Positions 1 to 9,739 are shown, counted from the stretch's first letter. The stretch is 64,000 bases of DNA from Nostoc sp. XA010 (GCF_020829625.1 NZ_JAIVFX010000013.1:124001-188000); one strand, 5' to 3'. The notes: generated from the sequence alone by a model not told the origin. Program-made: numbers and translations.

Positions 1-173
1 AAGCCCGAATCTAATCATCTTTTCCTTGAGACTGGATATAAAATTTAATGACTTCAAGTATTGCACCACCTCCTGATACTGCACAGTTGCGATCGCACCC
101 TGTCCACTGCTTCATGGCATCAAGAATCTAAAAACCAGCTGTTAAGCAGTTGTTAATAATTATTAAGTATCTA

Positions 174-200
174 ATTAACTTTCTTAACTGTCTTAACTTT
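174..200 (+). repeat. 9-bp tandem repeat array upstream of the EF-hand gene
   Basis: Three head-to-tail nonamers, ATTAACTTT, CTTAACTGT and CTTAACTTT, end 63 bp before the EF-hand start codon. The same units in the same orientation relative to the gene occur upstream of the TerB-like gene (11219-11245) and the microviridin precursor (59566-59637). The 9-bp period differs from the 11-bp period of cyanobacterial Pho boxes. It is probably a regulatory element (inference). Confidence 0.6.
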
Positions 201-263
201 CCTTGAATTATCATCAAGATTTTGACAACATATTAAATTGAAAAACTAATTAAAGAGAATTTT

Positions 264-491
264 ATGGCAACTCAAGAACAGGTTCAAGAACTGTTTAGAC
301 TCTTAGACTATAACCAGGATGGCAAAGTATCCATTCAAGAGCTTTATGGCGCTGAATTATTTCCCCTGGTAATGGGAATAACAGGAGGCCGCCCACCTGA
401 GCATTTACTAGAAAATTATGATTCAGACAAAGACGGCAGTCTTACCTTAGAAGAGTTCAAGAAAGTAGTTGAAGGAGCTGCAACTAAATAA
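264..491 (+). CDS. Small EF-hand calcium-binding protein
   Basis: This 75-residue soluble protein has two canonical EF-hand loops: DYNQDGKVSIQE near residues 15-26 and DSDKDGSLTLEE near residues 53-64. Acidic residues stand at loop positions 1, 3, 5 and 12 and Gly at position 6, so both loops should bind Ca2+. The pairing is that of a minimal calmodulin-like lobe. There is no signal peptide or membrane segment, so it probably acts in the cytoplasm as a Ca2+ sensor or buffer. The start is preceded by a purine-rich AAAGAGA stretch. Upstream lie a 9-bp repeat array (174-200) and the string TTGAAAAAC, both shared with the leader of the microviridin precursor gene at 59710. That similarity suggests common control, although the proteins are unrelated. 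The physiological partner is unknown. Confidence 0.9.
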   Translation: MATQEQVQELFRLLDYNQDGKVSIQELYGAELFPLVMGITGGRPPEHLLENYDSDKDGSLTLEEFKKVVEGAATK

Positions 492-659
492 CCCTCTTGT
501 GTCACTTTAGTAGAAGCCAATCGCTGTAAGCTTTCTGGAGCTTTAATTTCTGGGTTTTGGCTATAAATTCTAGTTTCTGTTAGTAAATAAAGTCTCAAAA
601 CTTGATTCAATCAAAGGTTGAGAATTTCGCTTCGATTAGTGTTTTCCAAAAGTGACATA

Positions 660-712
660 ACAGGGATAATAACTAAATAAGGGTATCGATACCTTTCACC
701 CTTATACCCTGT
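660..712. repeat. Inverted-repeat element between convergent genes
   Basis: Between the convergent 3' ends of the EF-hand and WD40 genes (gap 492-782) lies an imperfect inverted repeat. It begins ACAGGG, ends CCCTGT and encloses the perfect palindrome GGTATCGATACC (682-693). It could serve as a bidirectional terminator or be a small dispersed repeat. There is no clear poly-T run, so the terminator role is a guess. I see nothing else in this gap. Confidence 0.4.
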
Positions 713-782
713 ATGGTGTGAGGGTTATTTCCATATCAAAGTTGCAAAATAAAAAATCATTCTCAATATTTATGCGAAAGGT

Positions 783-3700
783 TTATTGAGAAATTGGCTG
801 ATTACAAATAGAGCGATCACTCTTTTCTAAAGCTATATTAGTTTTCAAATAGTCTTTAATTGTACTGCAACCATAAGTTAGTACATCTAGATTGAGAATG
901 CGCTGCAAGTCCGAAATAATCAGTGTGTTGTCATCACCCCCCGAAACTAAAATAGTTCCATCGCGGCTGATGGCAATTTTCCTAACCGCTGCGGTATGTC
1001 CTTTCAGGGTCGTTAGTTCAGTACCATCAAGTTTCCAAAGCTTGACAGTACCATCTACACTCCCAGAAGCAAGTATTTTGTTGTCGGGACTGAATGCCAC
1101 ACCCCATATTGCTCCTGTGTGACCAATGAATGTTTTAAGCAATTTGCCGTCAACTGTCCACAACTTAACGGTATTGTCACCGCTTCCAGAAGCCACCATC
1201 TTACCGTCAGGACTAAAGGCAACTATCCATACTGTCGCCGAATGTCCAACAAGGGTTCTCAGCAATTTGCCTTCCAGCGTCCACAGCTTAATAGTACCAT
1301 CGCCACTGGCTGAGGCAACCAGGCGGCTGTCGGGACTAAATGCAACTTGCCATACTTCGGCAAGATGTCCTTTAAGAATTTGTGGTGCAGAGCGACCTGT
1401 GTGCCATATCTGAACATTATTGTTAACAGCAGCTATGGCGATCGCTTGACCATCGGGACTCAATACTGCTGCTGTCATTTTGCTATAAGGATTTTTGTAA
1501 CTAGCAGTTAATGTCCCATCTAGCTGCTTGAGTTTTATCGTATCGTTGTAAGCGGGAAGAGCAATTAACTTGTTATCTTCACTAAAAGAAACCTGGAAGA
1601 CTATGCTTTCTTCAGTCAAAGTTTTGAGCAATTTGCCCCCAGGACTCCAAAATTTAACAGTGTTTTCGTGGCTAGCTGTGGCGATGGTGGAACTGTCAGA
1701 GGCGATCGCTATTGACCAAATCCCTGCATTATGAGCTATTACACTCTTTTGGAATGGATTTTCACTCTGCCAAAGTCTGACAACGTTTTCTGCACCCGCC
1801 GAAGCTATAAAGTTACCGTCAGGACTGAAAGTAACTCCCCAAATAGATGCACTATGTCCTCTGAGCGTTCTGCGTTCTGTACCATCAATGTCCCAAAGTT
1901 TAATCGTTTTGTCGAGGCTGGCAGAGGCAATAGTCTGACCATCGGCACTAAACGCTACTCCCGAAACTCCTGCACTATGACCTTTAAGAGTTCTAACAAG
2001 CCGATAACTGCCATCTGTGCTGTCTCGCTGCCAAAGTTTGACAGTTTTGTCTTCACTTGCTGAAGCAATGGTCTGACTATCAGGACTGAAAGCTACGCCG
2101 ACAACCCAAGCTGTGTGGCCTTCGAGAGGTTTTAGGGATTTGGCGTTCTGCCAGCCTGATGTATTTCGTCTCAAGAGTTTTACTGTGCCGTCTAGATTTG
2201 CAGCTGCGATGGTTTGATTATCAGGACTAAAAGCTACTCCCCAAAACCCAGTTTTATAACCTTGAAACGTTTTCAGCAAAGTACCATCTAGCTTCCATAC
2301 TTTCACCGTCTTGTCCCAACCAGCAGAGGCGATGGTTTGATTATCAGGACTAAAAGCTACTCCCCAGACTGAAGCGCGACCAATGAATGTTCTAGAAATG
2401 TGCCATGATGCGTTTTTGGCATCTTGCTGCCACAGTTTAATAGTACCATCCTCACTTGCCGAGGCAAGTATCCGACCGTCAGGACTAAAATCGACTGCTC
2501 TGACTGCTCCCTGATGACCTTTGAGAGTTGCAACTGCTGTACCATCACGTCGCCAAAGTTTGATTGTTTTATCCATACTGGCTGAAGCAATTAAAGAATT
2601 ATCAGGACTGACATCTACTGCCATAACACTTGCTGTATGACCAGAAAGACGATTGTATTCATCTGCGCCATAAACTGATTGTTGCAGTGCATTTTCAACC
2701 AGAGTTGCAAGATTTGTGTTTGCTATTCCTAGCTTTTGCAGTTTGTCTTTGGCTTTGATTGCTTCTACAAGTGCATCCAATCTGCGATTTGAGACAAACA
2801 ATCCAACAGAAGAAGATACAAGCGCTCGAATTTCGCTGTCTTTAGCTTGAGTTTCACTTTTGCGAGTTTGGTGATACAAAATAAAAGTTCCTATTCCCAA
2901 ACTACTAGAAACGAGCAACCCAATAGTTACTGCAACTAGTAGATATCTCTGAAATAAAGCCGTTCTTTTCTCTTGTGTTAGTCGTGCTTCTATTGCTTTT
3001 GCCGTTTTTTTCTCTTGTTCGAGTCGTGCTTCTACTTCTTTTGCTGTTTTTTTCTCTTGTTCGAGTCGTGCTTCTACCTCTAGTACCCGTGCTGCCTCCA
3101 ATGCCATTTGTACTTCACGCCTATCGCATTCAACACTTGCAGCTAAAAATTGATAATCTAAATCGCTCAGATTCTTGCCTTTTGCCCAATTTTGAGTATC
3201 TTTTAAAGCTTGTCCTCGCAACAGACGTGATTCATCTTTGTAACCCGATGCTACCCAAGCGTTAAATGTTTGCGAGTAGGGACGGAGATTATCTAGTTGT
3301 CTCAACACCCATTGGGCATTAAAAACATTCCGATAGATAGGATTTTTAATTTTGAGATAGCCGCTGTGTCTTTCTACTAAACCGGACAATAACAGTTGTG
3401 TCTGTTCTCTACTATCATCACTTGGAACAGAATTAAGAAGCGGAGGGGAAAACTCTTCTTCCACGCTCCCAGGCTCAAGATTTTCTTCTGCTTGCAATAC
3501 CTGTTGATAAATACCCAACAACCGCCCTGCCTGTTGTTCGTCGAATAAGAGGCGATCTCGAATAGTACGCAAATGTTCAGGTTCATCTTGTGACTGCCAA
3601 TTTTGAATAATACGTGTTTTTACTAATTGCTCTACCCACAATGCTTCTGTACCTGGAGGTAGGGTAATCTTCCCTGTAGTACTTTCAAAGGCAACTTCAG

Positions 3701-4478
3701 TAATTAAGTCACAGAGCTTTTGTGTCAGAAAGGGTTGTCCGCCTGTCCAATAAATAACCTCTCGTAATATTGCTTGTGGTTGACTGATTACTTCTTCTAA
3801 TCCTGAAAGCAAAGGCGTGGCTTCATGCAGCCTAAAGCCCTGTAGCCCAATTGCTTTACCAAGGTTAAAGGGCGTGCGGCGTTTATCAGCAATCAAGTCG
3901 GAGGGACTAGCTACACCAAATAGTGCAAATCCCAAACGTTCAAAGCTTAGGTTATGTGGTCGTAGATTATAGCACTGACGAATCCAAGCAAAAAAATCGT
4001 TGATTGGGAAATTTAAACTCAGCAAGCTATCAATCTCATCAATAAAGATGAAAATGCGTTTGGCTTTGCCGTCTTGTAGAGAATCACTTTTGAGATTTGG
4101 TAGTAATATATCTTCAACAAATAGCTGTAGTTTTTGCACCGAGGAAATGCCTGCTTGCATTTCCCACCAATGCTGAAAGTCAATTTGTGACGCTAATTTT
4201 AAGCTATAGAATAAGCTGATAATAATGCCTTTGTACCATTGATCTGGTGTAGTATCTTCAATACCCAAGCGAGTCATATCTAAATAAACACAGCTATGCC
4301 CTTCTGACTTAAGACGATAACTTGTGCGTTGTAGTAACGATGACTTACCCATCTGACGAGAGTTGAAGACATAACAGAAATTGCCAGCTTTCAAGCTGGC
4401 ATAGAGTTGTTCATCTGCGTGACGGGTAACGTATGTGGGGTCGTCACTGCGGAGACTACCCCCTACTTGATATCTCAT
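783..4478 (-). CDS. Membrane-anchored AAA-like ATPase with 14 WD40 repeats
   Basis: This 1231-residue protein has four parts. Residues 1-400 form an AAA-like ATPase of the cyanobacterial AAA_35 type, with a P-loop variant (NSRQMGKSSLL, near residue 40) and an acidic Walker-B-like IFIFIDEIDSLL. Residues 468-509 are three exact 14-residue coiled-coil repeats (VEARLEQEKKTAKE type). A transmembrane helix (LLVAVTIGLLVSSSLGIGTF) follows near 512-532. From about residue 610 come 14 WD40 repeats (GH...SPD...D.T.KLW), enough for two seven-bladed propellers; repeats 8-10 are degenerate. The layout is STAND/NLR-like: an NTPase joined to a repeat sensor. The sensor would lie on the other side of the membrane or on a membrane-tethered stalk. 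The stand-alone protein at 13542-14702 is a paralogue of the first 390 residues. Signalling or conflict roles are proposed for such proteins, but the sequence shows no effector domain. Confidence 0.85.
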   Translation of the reverse strand: MRYQVGGSLRSDDPTYVTRHADEQLYASLKAGNFCYVFNSRQMGKSSLLQRTSYRLKSEGHSCVYLDMTRLGIEDTTPDQWYKGIIISLFYSLKLASQIDFQHWWEMQAGISSVQKLQLFVEDILLPNLKSDSLQDGKAKRIFIFIDEIDSLLSLNFPINDFFAWIRQCYNLRPHNLSFERLGFALFGVASPSDLIADKRRTPFNLGKAIGLQGFRLHEATPLLSGLEEVISQPQAILREVIYWTGGQPFLTQKLCDLITEVAFESTTGKITLPPGTEALWVEQLVKTRIIQNWQSQDEPEHLRTIRDRLLFDEQQAGRLLGIYQQVLQAEENLEPGSVEEEFSPPLLNSVPSDDSREQTQLLLSGLVERHSGYLKIKNPIYRNVFNAQWVLRQLDNLRPYSQTFNAWVASGYKDESRLLRGQALKDTQNWAKGKNLSDLDYQFLAASVECDRREVQMALEAARVLEVEARLEQEKKTAKEVEARLEQEKKTAKAIEARLTQEKRTALFQRYLLVAVTIGLLVSSSLGIGTFILYHQTRKSETQAKDSEIRALVSSSVGLFVSNRRLDALVEAIKAKDKLQKLGIANTNLATLVENALQQSVYGADEYNRLSGHTASVMAVDVSPDNSLIASASMDKTIKLWRRDGTAVATLKGHQGAVRAVDFSPDGRILASASEDGTIKLWQQDAKNASWHISRTFIGRASVWGVAFSPDNQTIASAGWDKTVKVWKLDGTLLKTFQGYKTGFWGVAFSPDNQTIAAANLDGTVKLLRRNTSGWQNAKSLKPLEGHTAWVVGVAFSPDSQTIASASEDKTVKLWQRDSTDGSYRLVRTLKGHSAGVSGVAFSADGQTIASASLDKTIKLWDIDGTERRTLRGHSASIWGVTFSPDGNFIASAGAENVVRLWQSENPFQKSVIAHNAGIWSIAIASDSSTIATASHENTVKFWSPGGKLLKTLTEESIVFQVSFSEDNKLIALPAYNDTIKLKQLDGTLTASYKNPYSKMTAAVLSPDGQAIAIAAVNNNVQIWHTGRSAPQILKGHLAEVWQVAFSPDSRLVASASGDGTIKLWTLEGKLLRTLVGHSATVWIVAFSPDGKMVASGSGDNTVKLWTVDGKLLKTFIGHTGAIWGVAFSPDNKILASGSVDGTVKLWKLDGTELTTLKGHTAAVRKIAISRDGTILVSGGDDNTLIISDLQRILNLDVLTYGCSTIKDYLKTNIALEKSDRSICNQPISQ
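2952..3077 (-). repeat. Three in-frame 42-bp repeats coding a coiled coil
   Basis: Three consecutive 42-bp units (3036-3077, 2994-3035, 2952-2993) encode VEARLEQEKKTAKE, VEARLEQEKKTAKA and IEARLTQEKRTALF, i.e. two heptads each, directly before the transmembrane helix of the WD40 ATPase. The first two are nearly identical in DNA, so the stalk length probably varies by slippage. Confidence 0.8.
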
Positions 4479-4782
4479 ATCTAAGTGTCATTATCAAATA
4501 AAAATATTAACATAATAATTAGTGATTTGTAGATAAATTATTGAAAATAAATATTGTAAATTTTACATCACAGCTTTATGTAATAATTCAGTTTATTTGA
4601 TGAAAGTAGTCAAAGCATAAATCTTTACTATTTTTAGTATTTCCAAGCTCTAAGCGTGGAGTAAAGAGTTTATCAGAAGCTGTTCATGAGCGATCACCCA
4701 CTATGGATGAAAGAAACCATTCTGTTTTCTTCGGAGAGAGATAATAAGTGCATTGTAGAAAAATACCTGAAAATAGCTAGTA
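4479..4782. other. Intergenic region, no feature recognised
   Basis: This is AT-rich sequence between two minus-strand genes. It should contain the promoter of the WD40 ATPase, but I see no clear -35/-10 pair, RNA gene, repeat or ORF. Confidence 0.4.
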
Positions 4783-6360
4783 TCAATTCTTAGAAAAACC
4801 GCAAATTTCAATTTCTTCTTGACTAAAAGTATCCTTCAATATCTTGCGGAGAACACGCTGAATATGAAGATGTTTTCCCGGCTTGACTTTTGTCAGCGTC
4901 AGCAGTAGTAGATTATTTTCACCAAAGTTTTCTAGCCCAGCTACGCGGGTAGGTTCTAGAACATCCTCTTCATCCGCTTTTAACTGCTGTCCTACTTTCT
5001 CAACCACCCTATATACATGATCTAAATTGGAGTTATATGAAACGCTAACTTCCACCCTTGCATATATATATTGCTTAGAGTAATTAATAATTGATCCAAT
5101 ATCGCCATTCCGAACAATCTGTAATTGTCCATCAGGATGGCGGACGTGAGTAGTTCTTAGTTCAATTGCCTCTACAATTCCCTCAATATTTCTCTCTTCT
5201 ACTTTTCCAACTTCAACATAATCACCTACCAAGTAATAGTTCTCAAACAAAATCAAAAATCCACAAACAACATCATTGATTAGGTTTTGCGCTCCAAGAC
5301 CAACTGCTATACCTACAATTCCTGCACCTGCTAAGATAGGCGCAGGATCAATGCCAATCAGTTTGAGTATAGTTACTGCGGCTGTAAAGTAAACGAAATA
5401 TTTGGCAAAACTCCGTATTAAGGGAATCAGCGTCAGCCGTTTCTGTTGCTGTGAATCATCTAACTCTGTAGTTTTTAAGTAGAACTCATCCAAGATAAAG
5501 TAAACGACTTCAATCAAAACATTGCTAATAAAATAAACCCCAATAATCTGCACAATTCTAGGGGTATAAGCACTTATCCAAGCGATAGGTTCTATTTCTG
5601 GAACAACAAGATTTACTATGCCAACATAGAGGACGTATTCCAAACACTTTTTGAAGAAGGGAATTAAGTGGCGTAAACGCTCATATAAACGTAGTAGATC
5701 GTTAGAACTAGAGTATTTAAGGCTCAGTGCATCGAGAGTATCAACAATAGTAGCAACAGCTTTAATAATGAGTAAACCAAGTGAGATAGTAATGTATATT
5801 TTTAAAGCAATGTAAAGATATTTAGTAACAACTGTCGGTAGGTAAAGAAAATTCGCACATAAAATAGCAGAATATATCCATGTACTATAAATAATAATTC
5901 TTTTTAAGACTCTAAAAAAAGCTTCGACACTATCATCATTAGCCTTAATTTGATCGGCTTTCTTAGTGTATTCACAAACCCAGTCTATACCTCGACTTAA
6001 TGGTGAGATGCTAAATTTAACTAGTATTAGCAAACTCACAGTTTTCAAGCTGGCGGTGAAGAGATTGCCCCAGAATTGAGTTGGAAGGCTACGAATTAGG
6101 TTAAGTTGAAGTTCCTGAATGTTTCCACCTCGATAAATCACAATCCCATTCACGCCAACCAGCACCAAACACATAATCACACAAATTAAAATTAAAATTT
6201 TGCTGATGCTGCGGCGTAGAAAAGTGATATTTGTAGCTCTTCCTTGAAGCCAGGTAAGTTTAGTAAACTGCTTGAATATGATATAAATCAGCCAATTCAA
6301 TAGAGAAAAAAGTACTATTAAAAATATAACTTCACCTAGTATAATTAATATGTTATTCAT
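4783..6360 (-). CDS. MscS-family mechanosensitive channel
   Basis: This 525-residue membrane protein has several hydrophobic helices in its first 350 residues, followed by the MscS pore-lining signature GIVGIAVGLGAQNLINDVVC (glycine- and alanine-rich TM3). A soluble beta domain comes next (ENYYLVGDYVEVG...RTTHVRHPDGQ) and then the alpha/beta C-terminal region. MscS proteins open under membrane tension to release solutes on osmotic downshock, and are inner-membrane homoheptamers. At 525 residues it is longer than E. coli MscS (286 aa) because of extra N-terminal helices, like the YbdG/MscM-type members common in cyanobacteria. It is monocistronic by its spacing. The substrate or tension range cannot be read from the sequence. 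Confidence 0.9.
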   Translation of the reverse strand: MNNILIILGEVIFLIVLFSLLNWLIYIIFKQFTKLTWLQGRATNITFLRRSISKILILICVIMCLVLVGVNGIVIYRGGNIQELQLNLIRSLPTQFWGNLFTASLKTVSLLILVKFSISPLSRGIDWVCEYTKKADQIKANDDSVEAFFRVLKRIIIYSTWIYSAILCANFLYLPTVVTKYLYIALKIYITISLGLLIIKAVATIVDTLDALSLKYSSSNDLLRLYERLRHLIPFFKKCLEYVLYVGIVNLVVPEIEPIAWISAYTPRIVQIIGVYFISNVLIEVVYFILDEFYLKTTELDDSQQQKRLTLIPLIRSFAKYFVYFTAAVTILKLIGIDPAPILAGAGIVGIAVGLGAQNLINDVVCGFLILFENYYLVGDYVEVGKVEERNIEGIVEAIELRTTHVRHPDGQLQIVRNGDIGSIINYSKQYIYARVEVSVSYNSNLDHVYRVVEKVGQQLKADEEDVLEPTRVAGLENFGENNLLLLTLTKVKPGKHLHIQRVLRKILKDTFSQEEIEICGFSKN

Positions 6361-6432
6361 TTTGTAAATATCAGTTGGTTGATTTATTAAATTTGAGCAG
6401 GGAACTACTGTAAAAGTACTTGAAAGTTGCCT

Positions 6433-7764
6433 CTATCTATGTGCATGGATGTAGTCTACAAAGTAAAATTTTGGACGAAGCCAGAATCTCAGCCAAGCGT
6501 AAGCTCCTAGACCTAGTAGTGCGATCGCAATTAAGGGTAAACCCAGAGTCAGTTGCAATCTATCGGGAAGGAGAGCAACAGTGCAAACAGTAATCACAAA
6601 GTAGATTAAAAGCACTGCTTGCAAGCGTTGCACAACCAAAAGTGCTTCTCGACAGCTACGACAATGTTGGGTGTGTTGTTTGTAGCGATCGAGCATTTGT
6701 TGGCGATCGCTATTAATATTCCGTGTCGGTGGAACTTCGATCCCAACTTCGCTCCAGGGTAGTTGTCCGTGACAGTAGCGATCAAACCAATTCCTAAACT
6801 CAATAACTAAACGATCTGCACTTGTAGGTAGTTGATAGGCAGTTCTCCAACTGTGAGTAAAATTTCTTTGTTGGAGAAAATACTCTTGTTGCTGTAGAAG
6901 AACCATATCTCCATCAATAACCAGATTGCGATCTTTGATGTGTTCCCACCAACGGGGTTGGAGACGAAAGAGTGTTGTGGCAAAGTTACGGGCAAATAAA
7001 ATAATAATTCTAGACTTACCTGGAGCTACAGGTATACAGTAGCTAACGAATCCAAACTGTTTGCTGCTATCACTAAAACTGAAAGTATACTCCAAGCGAC
7101 AAGGTGGTTCAAAAATAATTTTTCTTTGAACACGTCCAAATGTTGTCACTTCAATCAAATCGGCTGTTGATTGCTCAATTTTAAACTCAATCGGTCTTGC
7201 TTTTTTGCGATCGCCCTGCACGCCGTGATGAGAAAAAGGAACATGACTCGGATCTGCCACATTCTCTATAAGAGTTTGCCAGTCATACTCTAAATCTCGG
7301 ACAAAAGAAGACCAAACAAAGCCTTTGCTTGCATCTATTTTGGGTGACAAAGGTAAGGGTGTATTAGCAGCTTGTTCATTTGATTTGGCATCTGGCCAAA
7401 CCCAAAGTAAATCCTGTTGCTGACGAACTGGTAGAGCCTTAGCACACAAATTTTCTTTATGCTTGCTCACAAGTTCGGGATTTTCCGCTTGGGGAATATG
7501 AGTACAAATTCCTTGTTTGTCAAATTGCCAACCATGATAGCTACACATTAAATTCCCTGTTTCGTCATCAATGCGCCCCTCACTTAAGGGTGCAAGGCGG
7601 TGGGGACATTGATCTAAAAACACTTGGAAAGTTTCAGATGATTTGGGTTTCCAGATCACTAAACGCAACCCCAAAAGTGTTACTGGTGTTGGTTTTTTGG
7701 GATCTAAGTCTTCAATTGGTGAAAGAGGATACCAATGTTGAAAAAAATTGAATTCTGGTTTCAT
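6433..7764 (-). CDS. Rieske-type oxygenase, PAO/Lls1-like
   Basis: This 443-residue protein begins with a Rieske [2Fe-2S] domain: CPH near residue 53 and CSYH near residue 73, i.e. C-x-H and C-x2-H. A mononuclear non-haem iron site follows in DPSHVPFSHHG. The C-terminal part has the C-x2-C pair (HCRSCREAL, near residue 368) and two hydrophobic helices that anchor it to a membrane. This layout is typical of the pheophorbide a oxygenase / Tic55 / PTC52 / Lls1 family, whose members oxygenate tetrapyrroles or related substrates with electrons from ferredoxin. Cyanobacterial relatives are mostly uncharacterised, so the substrate here is unknown. It may be chlorophyll-related, but this is inferred only from the family. 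Confidence 0.85.
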   Translation of the reverse strand: MKPEFNFFQHWYPLSPIEDLDPKKPTPVTLLGLRLVIWKPKSSETFQVFLDQCPHRLAPLSEGRIDDETGNLMCSYHGWQFDKQGICTHIPQAENPELVSKHKENLCAKALPVRQQQDLLWVWPDAKSNEQAANTPLPLSPKIDASKGFVWSSFVRDLEYDWQTLIENVADPSHVPFSHHGVQGDRKKARPIEFKIEQSTADLIEVTTFGRVQRKIIFEPPCRLEYTFSFSDSSKQFGFVSYCIPVAPGKSRIIILFARNFATTLFRLQPRWWEHIKDRNLVIDGDMVLLQQQEYFLQQRNFTHSWRTAYQLPTSADRLVIEFRNWFDRYCHGQLPWSEVGIEVPPTRNINSDRQQMLDRYKQHTQHCRSCREALLVVQRLQAVLLIYFVITVCTVALLPDRLQLTLGLPLIAIALLGLGAYAWLRFWLRPKFYFVDYIHAHR

Positions 7765-7832
7765 TTGACCAAAATAAGAGTGTCAGAAATTCTTTGGGGA
7801 GAGGTGAATCGAACTCAGGTTCAATAACGTTT

Positions 7833-8207
7833 TTAAGAAAGTTGGAAGCTGTAGTTTTTACCGTAATCGCTATCGTAACAACGACTGTTATTGTTTCCCG
7901 AAGCGTCATAGGGATCGTATCCATAATTTTCAAACCAAATATTAACCTTCCGAGCATTTGCGGGAATATCAATTTCTACAGGTGAAAGGTAATTGTTTTG
8001 TCCTTGCCTGAGTGATGTATATTGAACTTGACTGTTATCGTCAAATTGAACTCCAACATCGATTTGCCAACTTGGTGAACCTCTATAACTTGTGCGAAAG
8101 CAAGTTAAGCGGCTTTCGTCATAATTGATTGTAAATTTACCACCTGGAGTTAATTCACCTGTGAGATTTTCTTGCCAATCTGGAGTGAAATTAATTGTAG
8201 TTTTCAT
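7833..8207 (-). CDS. Small beta-rich protein, possible carbohydrate-binding-like fold
   Basis: This 124-residue protein has no signal peptide and no family I can name with certainty. It is rich in aromatic residues, Asn and Gly and predicted to be all-beta. The C-terminal part (VNIWFENYG...CYDSDYGKNYSF) resembles the closing strands and W/Y-D-x-N/D-x-G-x-N-Y motif of starch-binding CBM25-like or related DUF domains. Two Cys residues (in LTCFRTS and SRCYDS) could pair. It lies between the Rieske gene and a decayed region, in the same direction. It is a credible gene by codon usage and length, but its function is unknown. Confidence 0.6.
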   Translation of the reverse strand: MKTTINFTPDWQENLTGELTPGGKFTINYDESRLTCFRTSYRGSPSWQIDVGVQFDDNSQVQYTSLRQGQNNYLSPVEIDIPANARKVNIWFENYGYDPYDASGNNNSRCYDSDYGKNYSFQLS

Positions 8208-8275
8208 GATTGAATGTTGTGTAATTTTGTATATTTGTTTGATGAAGGTTTATGGCATTTTGAGCAATTGAAGCA

Positions 8276-8518
8276 TTAAAAAACTATAAAAACGCCCAAA
8301 TAGCCTGAAAAAAGGCGACTCAAAGCAGATAGCAACGGTAGCTGATATTTATCAAACTGTTTAGGTATGGAACCGAGATGCGACCAAAAACCTGCAAGAT
8401 GACCTAAAAAGGCTTGATTTTACGTTGTAAATAACGAACGGCTTAATACCATCTGCAAACCAATGTGGAGGTCAAAACAAGGTTTCACAATCTTTGCAAG
8501 AATGTTAGTCCGTGATGT
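8276..8518 (-). pseudogene. Possible decayed ORF remnant in intergenic region
   Basis: The 8208-8569 gap holds a minus-strand reading frame with protein-like composition (segments such as FLGHLAGFWSHLGSIPKQFD and LLSALSRLFSGYLGVFIVF). It is interrupted by one in-frame TAA and has no plausible start. It may be the fossil of a mobile-element gene next to the GC-richer gene pair at 8570-10418. I do not recognise the family and nothing else is evident in the gap. Confidence 0.2.
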
Positions 8519-8569
8519 GTAAGGTTAAGGGAACTGTGCCCACTCGATCGCTACGATTTATGGATCTAA

Positions 8570-9739
8570 CTATTGGCAATCGGATGGTGCTGGCTCGTTG
8601 GCAAATCGGCTGGCAATCCAAGTAGTAAAGTCAGACTCCGCCGCCTTTAACAAACCACGGTGATCGATTTGAGGATATTTTATGTATGAGACTCGACTGG
8701 AAGATTTACAAGCCTCGCTCACGTACAGGTCGGTAGAAGCCTGAGGCACTATATTATCAGCCGTTCCTTGCATCACCAGCACGGGAGCCTGGGAGACCTT
8801 TTTTCCAGGGGCATTTTCAGTGAATCTAGCCGCCCACGCCGCAGGATTGGTGTTCGTCTTAAACAGCACTGGCAGCCCACCAGCAGCATCCCCGCTGATC
8901 GCTAACTGCTGGATGCCCTGCCGAGAAGCGGCCTTAGCTGCCTCGATGCCGATGTCAGTTAATAGGTCGCTCAGTTGCAAATCAGGATATGCCCAGGTAT
9001 AAGCCCTGACGAGGAGAATGTTGCGCCCCGTTCGCGGGCCGCCAGTCGATTGTTTGGAAATTTCAGGAATTAGAAAGGTTGCTGGGTTGGCAGGGGCTAA
9101 AGCGGCTACGCCCACAATATCGAGGTCAGGAGCATAGGAGGCATTTTCACCTGCAATCAAGGTAGCCAAGCCGCCTTGAGACCAGCCCAGCACTGCCACC
9201 CGATTGCTTGCGCCTATCTGAGTCATTGTGCGAACTGCTCTAACAATATCGAGCGCATTTTGTGCTTGGCTCAGACCCACGATATATTCGTGATTCTGTC
9301 CGGCTCCTAATCCTTGATAATCGGTTGCCACAACCACGTATCCGGCTTTGAGAAAGGCTGACAGCCCAGGGATACCATAATCATTTGGCACCGTACTCTC
9401 GAACGAGGGATAGCCGACAAAATCAGAGACTGGGTTGGGAACATTAGACGGCGCACAATACCGGGCAGCGCCAACAGTACCATGCGCCCAACTGACAACG
9501 GGCAGATTAGCTCCCGGACGAGCAGATTTTGGCGCAACAATTAGCCCTGAGACCGGAACTGGTATCCCAGCCGCCGTCTGCGAACGATAGATCACGCGCC
9601 AAGCGCTAACTTCCTCAAGGGCATCCACTTTTTCAAGCTTGATAATCGAACCTGGCTCCCCAGCCACCATGTTGTCAGGTACATCGTAGAATGCGGGCAG
9701 TAAACCTGGCTGGTCAGGTGAGGTGGTTTGCAACTTCAT
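8570..9739 (-). CDS. Alpha/beta hydrolase, secretory-lipase (LIP) type
   Basis: This 389-residue protein has the nucleophile elbow GWSQGG (G-x-S-x-G), an upstream oxyanion-type segment (VVSWAHGTVG), an acid-bearing strand (VLVMQGTADNIVPQ) and a C-terminal His (YPQIDHRG). Together these give a complete Ser-Asp-His triad. The overall pattern matches the LIP/secretory lipase family of esterases and lipases. Family members normally carry a signal peptide; here the start (supported by TGAGG four bases upstream of ATG) gives a hydrophilic N-terminus, so the protein is either cytoplasmic or has lost its export signal. Base composition is visibly more GC-rich than the flanking genes, as in the next gene upstream (9879-10418), suggesting joint acquisition. 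The natural substrate is unknown. Confidence 0.8.
   Translation of the reverse strand: MKLQTTSPDQPGLLPAFYDVPDNMVAGEPGSIIKLEKVDALEEVSAWRVIYRSQTAAGIPVPVSGLIVAPKSARPGANLPVVSWAHGTVGAARYCAPSNVPNPVSDFVGYPSFESTVPNDYGIPGLSAFLKAGYVVVATDYQGLGAGQNHEYIVGLSQAQNALDIVRAVRTMTQIGASNRVAVLGWSQGGLATLIAGENASYAPDLDIVGVAALAPANPATFLIPEISKQSTGGPRTGRNILLVRAYTWAYPDLQLSDLLTDIGIEAAKAASRQGIQQLAISGDAAGGLPVLFKTNTNPAAWAARFTENAPGKKVSQAPVLVMQGTADNIVPQASTDLYVSEACKSSSRVSYIKYPQIDHRGLLKAAESDFTTWIASRFANEPAPSDCQ

Noticed and set aside
174-200. Pho box (SphR/PhoB site) upstream of the EF-hand gene
   Set aside because: Cyanobacterial Pho boxes have 8-bp units with 3-bp spacers (11-bp period). These units repeat every 9 bp and the genes involved are not phosphate genes.
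2975-3265. Plus-strand ORF rich in Leu/Val with a hydrophobic repeat
   Set aside because: It is the antisense shadow of the Glu/Lys-rich coiled-coil repeats in the WD40 ATPase; the apparent hydrophobicity comes from reading those codons backwards.
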